Source: Diphasiastrum complanatum (taxonomy: Eukaryota > Streptophyta > Lycopodiopsida > Lycopodiales > Lycopodiaceae). From it: a stretch of DNA of 64,000 nt. The stretch covers positions 52,718,728-52,782,727 of the forward strand of contig CM055098.1 in the NCBI GenBank assembly GCA_029204225.1. Reading direction: 5' to 3'. Position 1 is the first letter of the stretch; the number at the start of each line of letters is the position of its first letter. Both the position numbers and the translations under genes were made by a program. The notes under the pieces were generated by a model. The model searched no databases and was not told the DNA's origin. It saw only the letters and a list, made by a program, of their open reading frames with translations. Positions 32,844 through 46,105 of the stretch are shown piece after piece.

Positions 32844-33620
32844 ATGAAAAACTGCAAGTCAATAGACTCGCCTATGGACCCAGGATTCAAAATGTCAAAG
32901 GATATGTGCCCGAAAACTGATGCAGAGAAGAAAGAGATGTGCAAATACTCCTATCACTTGATAGTCAGATCGATCATGTATGCCATGGTCTGCACTCAAC
33001 CTGATCTAGCATTTACAATCAGCACATTGTCACAATTTATGTCAAGTTTTGACCTACCTCACTGGAAGGCTCTACTTAGAGCACTAAGATACATTCAAGC
33101 CACTGAACACTATGCTTTGTGTTATAATAAAAATACAGAGGATGCTTTGACATTACTTACTTATTTCGACTCTGATTGGGTTGGAAATTTGGACACAAGA
33201 AAATCCACATTTGGCTATCTTTGCTTTCTAGCAAGAGGACCCATTTCATGGAATAGTCGAAATCAAAAATGCATTTCTTTGTCCTCCACAGAATCCGAAT
33301 ATGCAAATCGTAGCTAGCTCTGTAGCAAAGGAAATAATTTGTCTCAGATGATTGCTTTAGGATCTTATGATCTCCCAAATCAGTCTAACTATACTCTATT
33401 ACGACAATCAGAGCTGCATTGTTTTTTTTTTCGAACCCACGAATTCACTATAGAACTAAACACATCGAAGTTCAATTTCATTTTCTTTTAGAATAAAGAT
33501 GTCGAATTAAGTTAATGTCCGACTAACAGTATGTTGGCTGATATCTAGACTAAGCCTTTGTCAAGGGAAAAGCATGTTGCATTATGTAGATTGCTCAATT
33601 TCATTCAAGATCCTAGGAGT
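32844..33620 (+). pseudogene. Copia G RNase H
   Basis: An open frame of 157 codons. CKSIDSPMDPGFKMS and MYAMVCTQPDLAFTISTLSQ belong to the RT-RNase H connection; TYFDSDWVGNLDTRKSTFG carries the first RNase H Asp, and KCISLSSTESEYA the catalytic Glu. The frame then breaks at about 33,315. The residual NQSCIV and THEFTI-like ends are read in shifted frames up to the LADI.TKPLS motif near 33,540-33,560. Confidence 0.82.
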
Positions 33621-33626
33621 TAAGCT

Positions 33627-33636
33627 TAAGGGGGAG
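33627..33636 (+). promoter_or_regulatory. Copia G polypurine tract
   Basis: AAGGGGGAG immediately before TGTTGGAATT, the start of the 3' LTR. The same arrangement occurs in H (40,556-40,567) and in K (- strand, 45,681-45,692). Confidence 0.85.
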
Positions 33637-34286
33637 TGTTGGAATTAAGTTTCACTCTGACACACCCGAATTCAAGTCATTCGAGTTCGACTCACTCGAA
33701 TTCAATTCTTGAGCACCAGTATACCATGTGAATATGTACTCTCTCTATACAAAATGACATTGCAGCCTTACTCTCTAAAGGCGAACATCTGTGCAATCAA
33801 TCAACTGAAGCAGAAGCATGATCGACATTGAATTCTTCGACATCCTTTGAGTTCAAGGTCCACGTCATCGACATCTTGTCAACTTGCTCTGCCCTATCTG
33901 ACATTACAGTTTACTTCAGTACTTTTTAGTAACTGCATTGTTTCACGCTCATTGCCCACACAATAATTGTTCCATGTATATATTCATTTCCTTGGATTCT
34001 ATGTCCATCTCATATGTATTTCTCAAGATATCTTGATTTCTAGTGTGTAGAATGGCATTTTTGTTGTTGATCTTCAATCCACATGTGTGAAGGATAGTAG
34101 TTGTCACTTTTATACAGACACGAGAAGTACCATATTGGATCTTGGTGCTTATGATCAGTGATCTATGCAATTATGGCATGAGTAAATTGATGATTTCTAT
34201 CTTGTAGCCAAATCTAGATGTGCATCCAAATTTGGTCAAGATCTTGTTGATCCATTAAGTACGTTTTGGATCTATTTTCTCTCACA

Positions 34287-35014
34287 TGGTATAAGAGCAG
34301 GTTGCAAACAAAAGTTGGAGTATTTTCCAAATCTAGAGGTGGATTTGAGGGCAACATACATTCTATGTGGATTTGGAGGTGTTTCTAGCTCAAATCATGC
34401 ATTTTCAAGTATAGAAAGTGGATCTTTGTGATCCTAGCACCATTTTAGGTCAAATTATTTGGATTAGGCCAATTTTTTAAACCTATGACTAGAATGTGGA
34501 GACAAAAATTGCTCATAATTGTGGATGTTACGTTCTACTAGAAGTTGTATCAAGATTCTAGCTTTTGCATATAGATTTTGCTTGATTCAATATTTTGCAT
34601 TTTTGGAAGAACCCCAAATTTGATAGGATCTCTTGATTTTAAGTTGTTGGACTTTCTCAATAGTGCGTTTCAATCTTAGGTGTTAGCAAAAATTCATCAT
34701 ATTGTGTTTAGATCTATTGTGATCAAGAAATCAACATTCTATGTGCTAGGATTTGCTAGAAGAGAGAAAGGGAGAGGCTAGATTGTTTTCAAATCTTTGT
34801 GATTTCTTCTTGAGTTTCATTTGTTGATTTTCAAGAGAGTGATAAGTGAATTGGAACAGGTTCATATAGAATATCAGATCATCGCAACATGCCAACCTCA
34901 AGTGGCTTCATGTTGGAAGGAAATGATAGGCTTAGCTCAACAAATTATTCTACTTGGAAGGTGAGGATGGAATCTTTGCTAGAGATGAATGATTCGATGG
35001 ATATTGTTGTAGGT
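34287..35014 (+). mobile_element. Copia element J, left part: PBS and gag start
   Basis: TGGTATAAGAGCAGG at 34,287-34,301 is a diverged primer site after an LTR end (CTCACA). The ATG at 34,889 opens a Copia gag (GFMLEGNDRLSSTNYSTWKV, MESLLEMND) of the same type as element I. The frame is interrupted after codon 42 (35,014) by insertion of element H, and continues in frame at 44,507. The LTR upstream of 34,286 has no defined left edge. Confidence 0.82.
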
Positions 35015-36265
<1,251 letters not shown>

Positions 36266-36386
36266 GTGGTATAAAAATAGATTTTGGATTTACTAGAGTC
36301 TAGGATATAAAAGGAACCTAATACGTTCTTGTTTTACAGAGCTAGTTTATATTCTATTTGTGTTCATTCTCTGTTCATCGATCATA

Positions 36387-37280
36387 ATGGAAGGTTCAAC
36401 CTCTGAGATCTGCTTGATCAACAAGTTCAATGGAGATGATTTCCATATGTGTAAATTCAAGATGAGTATGATCTTGATTGAGAAGGAGCTATGGGGATAC
36501 GTAAACAGTTCGATAGCCAGATCGACGACTACTCCCAACATGGGAAGCAAAGGATGGGAAAGCACTTTCCATTGTATCCTTGAATCTGAAGGACACTTAG
36601 ATTGCTCACGTACCAAAAAGTACCGCCTCCAAAGAAGCATGGGATATCTTAACAAGTATCTTTGAGACTTCAGATGTATCGACTCATCTCTTCTTGAGAA
36701 AGAAGGTCCTTACACTCAAGATGAGCAAAGGCACCTCAGTTAATGATCATCCAATCGAGTTCAAATAGTTGTTGAATCAACTTGCTGTCATAGGTTCCCC
36801 TATTTCAGAAGAAGAATCAACAATGTCTCTTCTCGCCAGTCTTGCATCCTCCTACGACAACCTAGTATTGCTTTTGAGCAATACTCCTGCGCTATCACTC
36901 CAGAAGCCGACAACAAGTCTATTACATGAAGAAGTTAGGAGAAAGAGCTTATCTACAATGAGTACCAAGTCAATGACATTGTACTCCAATAAGCAACAAT
37001 CCAAGAAGAAGACCGTCAAGGACAAGAAGACGAAAGCAGAGCAGCCAGATTCAATGCAACAACGACCATCCAAGACCAAACTCTTTTGTTGGGAATTTTT
37101 TGTAGATACTGTAAGAAGACGAATCACGAAATCCAGGACTGTCGAATCCTGAAGTTCAACAACGATAAGAAGAAACAGTCGGACCAGCAAGCCCATGCAG
37201 CCAATACAAAGCAGAAGAACCAAGATTCAGAAGATGATGAGCAGGAAGTCTTCATGGTGAGCCATCACCACTTCGAATAA
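36387..37280 (+). pseudogene. Copia H gag
   Basis: MEGSTSEICLINKFNGDDFH starts at the ATG at 36,387. The frame soon shifts; LASLASSYDNLVLLLSNTPAL and LLHEEVRRKSLST (36,840-36,960) give the middle, and CRYCKKTNHEIQDC (about 37,107-37,145) is an intact CCHC zinc knuckle, followed by a Lys/Gln/Asp-rich tail ending VFMVSHHHFE. By family this is the particle protein. Three frames are needed to read it. Confidence 0.8.
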
Positions 37281-37921
37281 TTGGAATAATGGTTCCTCGA
37301 TATGGAGCAACGCAACACACGACAAGCCATCAAGAATGGTTCGTCGATTATTCGGCCTATAGCACCAAAGTCACCTTGGAGATAACAGCTCCCACAAAAT
37401 TGAAGGTGAAGGTACTATTAGAATGAATTTTCAGAGTGGAGTGTCACAACTTGTACCAAATGTATTGTAAGTCCCGAACCTAGCGACAAATCTGATCTAG
37501 GACATAGGGTAGAGTTTCAGACAGACTCTTTTCAAATTCTTGATAAAAGAAGGAGAATTCTTGCACTCGAAAAGAGACAAGAATATCTCTATAGGCGTAG
37601 TCATTGTAATATTGTGACTGATCGTGCATTAAGCAGTTCAACATCTATCAATAAAGAATTAATTTGGCATTATAGACTTGGTCACCTTAATCATATAGCG
37701 ATAGGTAACATGTCCAAGTGTTCTTCAGTTCTTGATCTAGATTATCAAATTATATATCCTCCTATCTACCAAAGTTGTATCATAGGAAAGCAAGCAAGAA
37801 GGGCATTTAAGTCAAATCAAGAACACATTTTTAAAGATCTGCTAGATATTGTACATACAGATATATGTGGCCGAATGAAAATACCATCACTGCTTGGTGC
37901 TAAATTCTTTATTACATTCTG
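37281..37921 (+). pseudogene. Copia H protease remnant, pre-integrase and start of integrase
   Basis: The protease site (about 37,290-37,310) is garbled by frameshift. From 37,614 an open frame gives LIWHYRLGHLNHIAIGNMSK and CIIGKQARRAFKS (HHCC zinc domain), then LLDIVHTDICGRMKIPSLLG (first integrase Asp), and stops matching the family at FFITF near 37,921. Confidence 0.75.
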
Positions 37922-38946
37922 GAATTTCGGGATGTGTGTAATGCAGATAGTAGATAAATATGACTGGAAGCGATTATAGCAAATGTGTACACTATATCAT
38001 AACTATCATTCTGATTATGCTCTAAGTCCACTTCACATAATCATGAACGTTGCTATGATACTATGTTGAGAATTTCAAATGGTGGATCAGCCAACAATGC
38101 ATGTCACGACAAGGGAGTAGCAACAAGGAATCCTAGGTGCATGTAGCTACGTCTATCGGATTCAAACAGACAACGATAAATCAAAGTCTTTCTTACTTGA
38201 TCAGTTTTGAAGTCACTGATCTAGAAGGTTGATTCCATAGCCATGCACAAGTTACTTTAGTTTCAGATTTAGCTTTGTGAAAATGATTTAGATGCGGTTA
38301 TTAGAGCGACAGATCGAGCACTGTTATCAGTCACTTTAAGTAATTTAATCTACGAGTAAGTTTATCTACGAGCATGAATCTATCTGACATTAAAAATGAA
38401 ATAAGCAGTCAGCATGCACAATCTAGATTACTAAAAACTTTGAAAGATTATTCATGTAGAAAATATAGTTTGAATGCAGATAGAAGCTCATTCTTTTTGA
38501 GATAATACTTTGTGATAACAGAGAGAAAGAACAATACAATTGTGCTCTGAACGATCGAATTAGATGATTCTGCTAACCGAGCAACTGATAACTTGCTGAA
38601 TATATACACATGGCTGACTAATTAAAAGAATGGTTAATCTGTAGTTTACAATTAGGTTAAGGCAATACGTGTTGTTGGCAATCGCCATCGAACAATATTT
38701 GATTTCATCTAGTCGTGACGTGTGTACTTGTTGATTCACCGATAGTCAAATTGTGGTCGATTGTTCGAGAAAGGCCAAATAAGAGAATCTACCCAGATGG
38801 TCTAGGATGACTGACTAATCGAGTATGGCAAAACAATCGATGATAGCTGAATAAAAGAAGGTGGCCAGACTATCGGGTAACACTATCATCGATTCCCTTG
38901 TATTTTTGCAAACTGTCAAGCAAGTGTATTTCTGCAAAGTATGCGA
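37922..38946. other. Unidentified ~1 kb replacing the H integrase core
   Basis: Family homology ends in the integrase at FFITF and resumes at a YSTSH-like segment near 38,965. The intervening DNA has no open frame of note on either strand and no recognised domain. It could be an old insertion together with a deletion. Confidence 0.55.
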
Positions 38947-39760
38947 TTGTAGTATATCTTTATTGGCTATTCAACATCGCATTAGACATATTGCATTTAT
39001 GATATTGAAATAGGTCAAATCTCAATCAGACGCGACATTGTCTTCCTTGAAGACAAATTCTATGATTTCAAGCAGAAACATAAAATGCAAGGGTGTGTTC
39101 CAACAACTCCATTTACCATCAATAGGCCTAGACCTGCGACCACAAGCTGAAGTTACCCCAGTCATTCACCTAGGAGAAACATCTACTCAAGCACATGCAG
39201 TTCAAAGATCTACACGACACCGACAACAACTTGATCGTTTTGTTCCTCAAGCGTTCATCAGTCATGATGAACCTACCATAGTAGCAGAAGCTCTTTCAAT
39301 CTCAAATGAAAAGCTGTCATGGATGTTGAGTACGATTCTTTAATGAAGAACAAGACCTAGAGTCTTGTTAATCCTCTGGTAGGTATAAAATTGATTGACT
39401 CTAAGTGGATCTTCTTCAAGCTAAAGCTTAAGCCAGATGGATCAATATCCAAATGGAAAGCTTGATTAGTGGTTAAGGGATTTGAGCAAGTTTATGAAAT
39501 AGATTACACTAACATCTTCATTCCAGTGGTAAGGCATCATTCTATTCGCACCTTGATGGCTATAACTGCTGTAGAAGATTTGGACATTCACCAAATGGAC
39601 GTCCAGATAGCATTCCTTTACAGATACATACAAGAAAAAATATTCATTTATCAACCAGAAGGTTACGTCCTTCAAGGCCAAGAGCATTTGGTATGTAAAT
39701 TGCATAAGACACTATATGGCCTCAAGCAAGCTCCTAGGGCCTGATATGAAAGAATAAGTC
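38947..39760 (+). pseudogene. Copia H RT, lacking the YVDD segment
   Basis: ISIRRDIVFLEDKFYDFKQK precedes the RT. DSKWIFFKLKLKPDGSISKW, VVKGFEQVYEIDYTNIF, IHQMDVQIAFLYRYI (motif A Asp) and LVCKLHKTLYGLKQAPRA are visible to 39,742. Sequence then jumps directly to the region upstream of RNase H, so the YVDD catalytic segment is deleted. Confidence 0.8.
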
Positions 39761-40555
39761 ACTTACAGATGTGGCATGGAGGACTATAATCTAATAGACA
39801 AACCTATGGATCCAAGATCCAAATTGTCTAAAGACATGTGTCTCAGAACTCATGCAGAACAACAAGAAATGTGCAGATATCATTATCAGTCTGTCATAGG
39901 ATCTATAATGTATTCTATGATCTACACATGACCTAATCTAGCATATTGGTAAGCACACTCTCTCAATACATGTCCAATCTAGGCTTACAACATTGGAAGG
40001 CTCTGCAAAGACTATTGAAGTACATCCAAGCTACAAAGCACTATGCTTTGAGCTATAATGGGAATACAGAAGTTGCACTTTTGCTAGTCACTTATTCAGA
40101 TTCAATTTGGGCAGGAGACATGGATACCATAAAATCCACATTAGATTATTATTTTTTTTCTTGTAGGACCCATTGCATAAAGCAAAAATACATTTCATTG
40201 TCCTCGATAGAATCTGAATTTGTTGCAGCCACATCAGCAGTGAAAGAGATAATTTGGCTCAGAAGGTTGCTACATGATCTACAATTTCCACAGATTGGTC
40301 CAACAATACTCTAGTGCGACAATCAAAGTTGCATAGCTCTATCTCTGAACCCATGTACTCATACTAGAACTAAACATAAAGAAGTTCAGTTTCATTTCCT
40401 TAGAGATAAAGTTCAAAACAAAGATGTTGTGCTAAGTTATTGTCATACAAACAGTATGTTGGCTGATATTTTGACAAAGCCATTGTCTAGAGATAAACAT
40501 TATACTCTAGTAGATATGATAAATCTCAATTTCAATTCAGATTCATAGTAGGAAG
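39761..40555 (+). pseudogene. Copia H RNase H and pol end
   Basis: MCRYHYQSVIGSIMYSM and VSTLSQYMSNLGLQHW lead to TYSDSIWAGDMDTIKST, where the usual SDSDWAG has Ile for the second Asp. KYISLSSIESEFVAA (catalytic Glu) follows, then CDNQSCIALSLNP and MLADILTKPLSRDKH after a stop at 40,312. The polypurine tract follows at 40,556. Confidence 0.8.
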
Positions 40556-40567
40556 CTTAAGGGGGAG
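40556..40567 (+). promoter_or_regulatory. Copia H polypurine tract
   Basis: TTAAGGGGGAG just before TGTTGGAGCTT, the 3' LTR start at 40,568. Confidence 0.85.
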
Positions 40568-40727
40568 TGTTGGAGCTTAATCTTTCTCCTACTCATCCTA
40601 ACTGCCCTCTTTTTCTTTTATGTAAATCACTCTATCAAAGTAGCCTGCTAAAAATGAGCTATTTTTTCAATAGTCTGCATTTTTGAAATGTTTGTCGCAA
40701 CAGTCTGCATTATTGCTCACAAACTTC
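40568..40727 (+). repeat. Copia H 3' LTR, first part
   Basis: Matches 35,015-35,175 (TTCTTTTATGTAAATCACTC, CAGTCTGCA phrases). It ends in ACTTC at the insertion point of element I and resumes at 43,589. Confidence 0.88.
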
Positions 40728-40827
40728 TGTGAAAATCAAACATGTGGAAAGCACTCTTGTAGCTCACAACAAGTTTTGGTACAAAGAAATTGAGTATAGT
40801 TATCCTATCCAACTCGCCACATCAAAA

Positions 40828-41619
40828 TTAGCTAGTTTCCAAAAACTTGCTTCCTAACCTTTTGTGCCACAATTCCACTTGAGTGAGATCCTCCCTTGCC
40901 ATGTTCACACTTCCAACCATCACATTAGCATCCAACTTGAATAACCTCCCTTGCTTGAAACCATTAGCACTACATTTTTCATCTTTCAAGATAGAACATG
41001 CTTCATGCTTGGAATGTACATGTACATCTAATACACTATCCATAAGTTTTCCTACACTCAACAAGTTCTTGTCTAGATCTACTTTTTTAGATGATCCTAG
41101 ACATAAAGGAATGGATCCAACTCCTACAGTCTCACATTCTTGATCACTTGTTGTGAATATAAATCTTTTAGAACTATTGTAAGAAAGTAGATTAGAAAAG
41201 TAGTCTTTCTGGTGAGTTATGTGGGAACTTGCCTCACTATTAATCCACCACGTGTTTTGATTAAATGTTTGTGGTGAGGATATCATCAGAGATAGATTGC
41301 ATTCTTCCTCCTCCTCAAGCACAAGATTGCCTTGATTGTCCTTCTCTTCGGCATTCCACTTTTTGTAACACTCAGATGCAGAGTGTCCCTTTTTTCCACA
41401 AAAGAAATACTTTAGCTTCTTCTTGTCCTTCTTGCTCTTGCCTTTGGAACTTGATGCTCCATGCTTGCTCTCCATCTCCATGTCTTGAGTCTTCTTGGAT
41501 GGAGACTTTTTCTTCTTGCCTTTCAAAGAAAAGTTAGTTTTTTCATCACCATCATTCAAAGATAAGGAACTCATCCTACTTCTGATATTAAGCATTCTAC
41601 TTTCCTCATTTACAAGCAC
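40828..41619 (-). pseudogene. Copia I nucleocapsid, protease and pre-integrase fragment
   Basis: A 263-codon frame. A basic Lys/Ser-rich stretch leads to YFFCGKKGHSASECY, a CCHC knuckle whose first Cys is Tyr-Phe. WWINSEASSHITHQKDYFSN follows, where family members have D-S-G; the catalytic Asp is Asn and the Gly is Glu, so the protease is dead. LDKNLLSVGKLMD and VELWHKRLG are the pre-integrase start. Coding then jumps to the duplicated leader sequence. Confidence 0.82.
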
Positions 41620-41622
41620 ACT

Positions 41623-42200
41623 TTAAAGCTTTTCAATACTAGGAAATGAATCTCGAATAGCATAGGTTTGAACAAGATTAGAATAATCATCTCCTAATCC
41701 ATTTAAAATGATTTGGACTAACTCGTCATCTTTGATCTTATCACCTATCGAAGACAACTCCTTATTCAATGATTTGATCCTAAGAACATAATTTTGGGCA
41801 CTTTCATTACTTCCTTTCATGCTTTGAAAATTTTGATTCCTAAGCATGAGTATCCTTGAAGTATTTTTGGATTCATAAATTGATTTTAGTGAATCCCATC
41901 CCTCTTTGGATGTGGTACAAGATGAGATTTATTTCAAAAGTTCATTACTTAAATTCAGTTTTATGCAATGTAATGCAACTCTACATCTCTTCTTGTACTT
42001 TACCAATTCAACACCTCCTTGAGGTTCTACTTCCACCTCAAGTACTATGTCATAAAGATCATGGAGTACAAGCAAAGACTCCATTAGAACTTTCCAAATA
42101 GCATAATTAGTGGATGTGAGCCTTTCACTAGTTTCAAGCAAAAAACCACCCATTGATGCCATTTTGATTTGTGAAAAAGCACTTGAAACTCCTATGGTTT
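41623..42200 (-). pseudogene. Copia I gag
   Basis: The initiator Met of MASMGGFLLETSERLTSTNY is near 42,162, matching the gag start of J. The middle part (41,623-41,847) reads SAQNYVLRIKSLNKELSSIG and ILNGLGDDYSNLVQTYA, classic Copia gag. Stops at about 41,928 and 41,848 split it, and a stop at 41,620 separates it from the nucleocapsid frame. Confidence 0.82.
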
Positions 42201-42749
42201 CTCTAAGATATATGAACGTAAAGTCTTCTAGCAATTTAAAAGCTCATAGACACAATCCTATCACTCATGAACCAATCTAGAATGATGGAAATTTAGACTC
42301 TAGTCTCAATCTTGCAAATTCACTCCTTAATCTATGATTTTTGGCAATATCTCCCTCAACTTCAACGTGCACTCAAAAAATCAGAGAAACACATTTAATG
42401 CACCTGTATCAAGCTTCAAATTAATTATATCGATGATCTAATCCAATAACAAATCATAGGAATAGAAACTTTATAAATAGAGCTTGAATTTGCACTAAAA
42501 ATCTATAAATTTGGATGTACGAGTCAAATTTTGCATCAATTTGAATTTTCCAAACCAAAATTGGATTTGCATGGCCTCACACGTGTGGAAAGCACTCTTG
42601 CAGCCCACAACAAGTTTTGGTCCAAAAAAATCGAGTATAGCTATCCTATCCAACTCGCCACATCAAAATTAGCTAGTTTCCAAAAACTTGCTAATTTGGG
42701 CTTAGTTTTGGATCAACCGCATCAAATCTCAATAAATCCTCTTGTACTT

Positions 42750-42762
42750 GGCTCTGATACCA
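42750..42762 (-). promoter_or_regulatory. Copia I primer-binding site
   Basis: The minus strand reads ATGGTATCAGAGCC next to the LTR boundary (TGTGAAAA on the plus strand at 42,763). Confidence 0.88.
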
Positions 42763-43588
42763 TGTGAAAATCTGCAAAATTGTACCAAAAATGGATCCTA
42801 AAATGATCCACAAGAGAGATTGGATGTTAGATACAATTGATCTACCAATCTACACAAGATTAGTTCAATCTAGATCAATTCTACATGAGAAAATCTAACA
42901 AGAACAATTATAAATGAAAGGGAATTGTACTTGCTGGTTTCACACATGTGAAAACCTGTCAAAGTACGGAATCCAGCCTGAAAAGAAAGTACAATAGGAA
43001 CTCAAAACATTCAAAACAAATCAAGACAAATGGAGAGATTGACAATAATTTGCTTCCAAAACCAAGATTGGTGTTGCTTGATGATTATGGCCAAATGTGG
43101 CTCTATAATACATTTCTTGGAGCTCGAGGTAATGATCATGCATCTGATCGCACACGTGTGAGGATGCTTTGTCATATGATGATTCATCATGCAAAATTGA
43201 CACTTGGATCAACCTTTCTATTTTGTAGGACTTTTGGTCCATTTTCCTACTATATAGAGAACTAGTAAAAAAATTTCTAGAAGTACAAACTTGCCTACTT
43301 CAGCCTTCTCCACACGTGTGAGCAGACCTCTACACATGGGATTTGATACCTAATCTCATGATGTGGCTCATGCAATCTCTAGATTGATGCCATGTGGCAT
43401 ATGACTAAAAAACATGGTTTTGGCCTTTTTAGCCACTAGAACTTGATTTAAATCATATTTACAACCTATAAGATTGTACTACATGAAAAGTACATTTATT
43501 TCACATGTGGGAACAAGCTCCACACATGTGCAATCATCCTATATACATAGATTTTCCTTTGACCAAGCATATTTTTGACATTTTTACA
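42763..43588 (-). repeat. Copia I 5' LTR with repeated CACACRTGTG palindromes
   Basis: 826 bp with TG...CA ends. It carries the 10-bp palindrome CACACGTGTG at 43,151 and 43,311 and the variant CACACATGTG at 42,941 and 43,521. A fifth copy lies in the leader (42,578). The CACGTG/CATGTG cores are G-box/E-box type sites. Their regulatory use here is inference. Confidence 0.8.
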
Positions 43589-44501
43589 ACTTCAACAGCC
43601 GAAAAAGGCGAAAACCCGACAAAGTCTTCTACTTCACTTTCGGGTCATTCTAAGGACAAACGGATTTTGCAAAAAAAATGCGACAAAGAATATACTCAGG
43701 ATTTCGGGCCATTTTGGGCACTTAAAGAAATGCGACATTTTTTTGAAGAATGCAAAAAAGAAAAACGACACTGCAGATTTACACAGGATTTCAAGTACAA
43801 ACTGTTACGTCTTCAAGCTCCAATAATAACCGATCTAATTGACCAGTTAAACAGCTGCTAACAATCTTGTAATTGTAAAGTTATATTAGAACAAGATCAT
43901 CTAGCTGCTATATAAGTAAATGAGCGATTGGAGATACAAGGTAAGTATGCACGACAAAGATTAAAACGACAAAAAATAGGTCTTCATAGTATCTGACTCC
44001 TTAGAGTTAGAGAATATATATATATAGAGAGAGAATAAATATTTAGAACTATAGCAATTGACTTGTTTATGTAAGTAGGATCATGCACTTATCTGCACAA
44101 TTGTATTGTGATCTGATTGTTGTTATTACAACATTAAATACACAGATTCGCTATTGTTCTATCTCATTGCATTTTTGTTGAATGTTCACTAACTCTCACT
44201 CTTTTTTTGCAAGTATCATAAACGAAGAAATGTATGGATGTCTTTGATGCCTAATTGTTTTTACATTTCTTTACATCAGAACATCAGTAAAAGAGTATTG
44301 CATGGCTGTCTCAGACGCCTAATCGTTTTTGCAATCTCTCTCTATGGTTGTCTACGACACCTAAACTGATACTTTTAATGAACACAGTCGAAACAGCTCT
44401 ATCATAACTCCATTCTCCAAGTAATCCAAAAATCCTATTATCACTTAGACATGACAACAACGTGGTATCAGAGTTGATAAGCACACATCCACACTCCATC
44501 A
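43589..44501 (+). repeat. Copia H 3' LTR, second part
   Basis: Resumes with ACTTC and matches 35,171-36,265, including TCTACTTCACTTTCGGGTCA, the TATA-like CTATATAAG (43,909-43,917), the short microsatellite (44,014-44,034) and the PBS-like motif at 44,463, ending CCATCA. Confidence 0.88.
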
Positions 44502-44506
44502 TAGGT

Positions 44507-44682
44507 GTGGAGGACAGACCTTTGGCACCTCAAGAACAATTGAGGTATGACAAGAGGGCAAAGAAAGTTCTAAATCAAGATGAATGTGACTAATGAACTT
44601 CTCAAAGAAGTTGGTAAGTGCACTACATCTAGTGAAGCTTGGAAAACCTTGAAGAAGGTTTATGTTTCCAAGTCTACATTGA
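44507..44682 (+). pseudogene. Copia J gag, continued after H
   Basis: Continues the J frame directly after the second TAGGT: EDRPLAPQEQLRYDKRAKKV, then a stop at 44,591. A shifted frame gives TNELLKEVGKCTTSSEAWKT and VYVSKSTLM before the K LTR begins near 44,683. Confidence 0.82.
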
Positions 44683-45680
<998 letters not shown>

Positions 45681-45692
45681 CTCCCCCTTAGG

Positions 45693-46105
45693 CTTACTAC
45701 TATGAATCTGAATCTCGATTGAGATTTAACATATCTACCAAGTAGCATGTTTCTCTCTTGACAAGGGTTTTGTCAAAATGTCAGCCAACATACTTAGTGA
45801 AACTTCTTTACTTTGAGCTTTCTATTTAAGAAAATGAAACTGAACTTCTATGTGTTTAGTTATAGAATGAGTTCGTGGGTTCAGAGATAGAGCTATGTAG
45901 CTCTGATTGTTGCACTAGAGTTTAGGCGACTGATTTGTGAAAATTGCAGATGTTGTAGTAACCTCCTGAGCCAAATAATATCCTTCACTACTGATGTAGT
46001 TACAACATATTCAGATTCTACAGAGGACAGATAAATGCATTTTTGTTTTCTAACGTTCCATGATATGGGTCCTCCTAGAAGGATACAGATGTAACAAGAT
46101 GTGCA
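45693..46105 (-). pseudogene. Copia K RNase H end
   Basis: The minus strand reads LGGPISWNVRKQKCIYLSSV, ESEYVVTTSVVKDIIWLRRL and, nearer the polypurine tract, a LADI.TKPLSREKH-type end. Catalytic Glu is present (ESEY). Upstream pol is absent: at about 46,105 the sequence changes to the unassigned coding region. Confidence 0.8.

Larger units (their letters stand above)
29636..33940 (+). mobile_element. Copia element G (internal region and 3' LTR start)
   Basis: A plus-strand Copia element of the same family as H: its gag start and PBS context (CAACAGAGTGGTATCAGAGC) match. Internal order is PBS, gag, protease, pre-integrase, integrase, RT, RNase H, polypurine tract, 3' LTR from 33,637. Coding is broken throughout. 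The right end of the 3' LTR is not resolved and is set near 33,940. Confidence 0.85.
40728..43588 (-). mobile_element. Copia element I: gag-only derivative nested in the H LTR
   Basis: A 2,861-bp insertion with ends TGTGAAAATC and TTTTTACA, flanked by the duplicated pentamer ACTTC (40,723-40,727 and 43,589-43,593). It is read on the minus strand: 5' LTR 42,763-43,588, PBS, gag, protease, and then an abrupt end in the pre-integrase domain. Integrase, RT, RNase H and all but about 10 bp of the other LTR are missing. A 120-bp stretch of its leader (42,580-42,700) recurs next to the left end (40,740-40,858). Confidence 0.85.
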
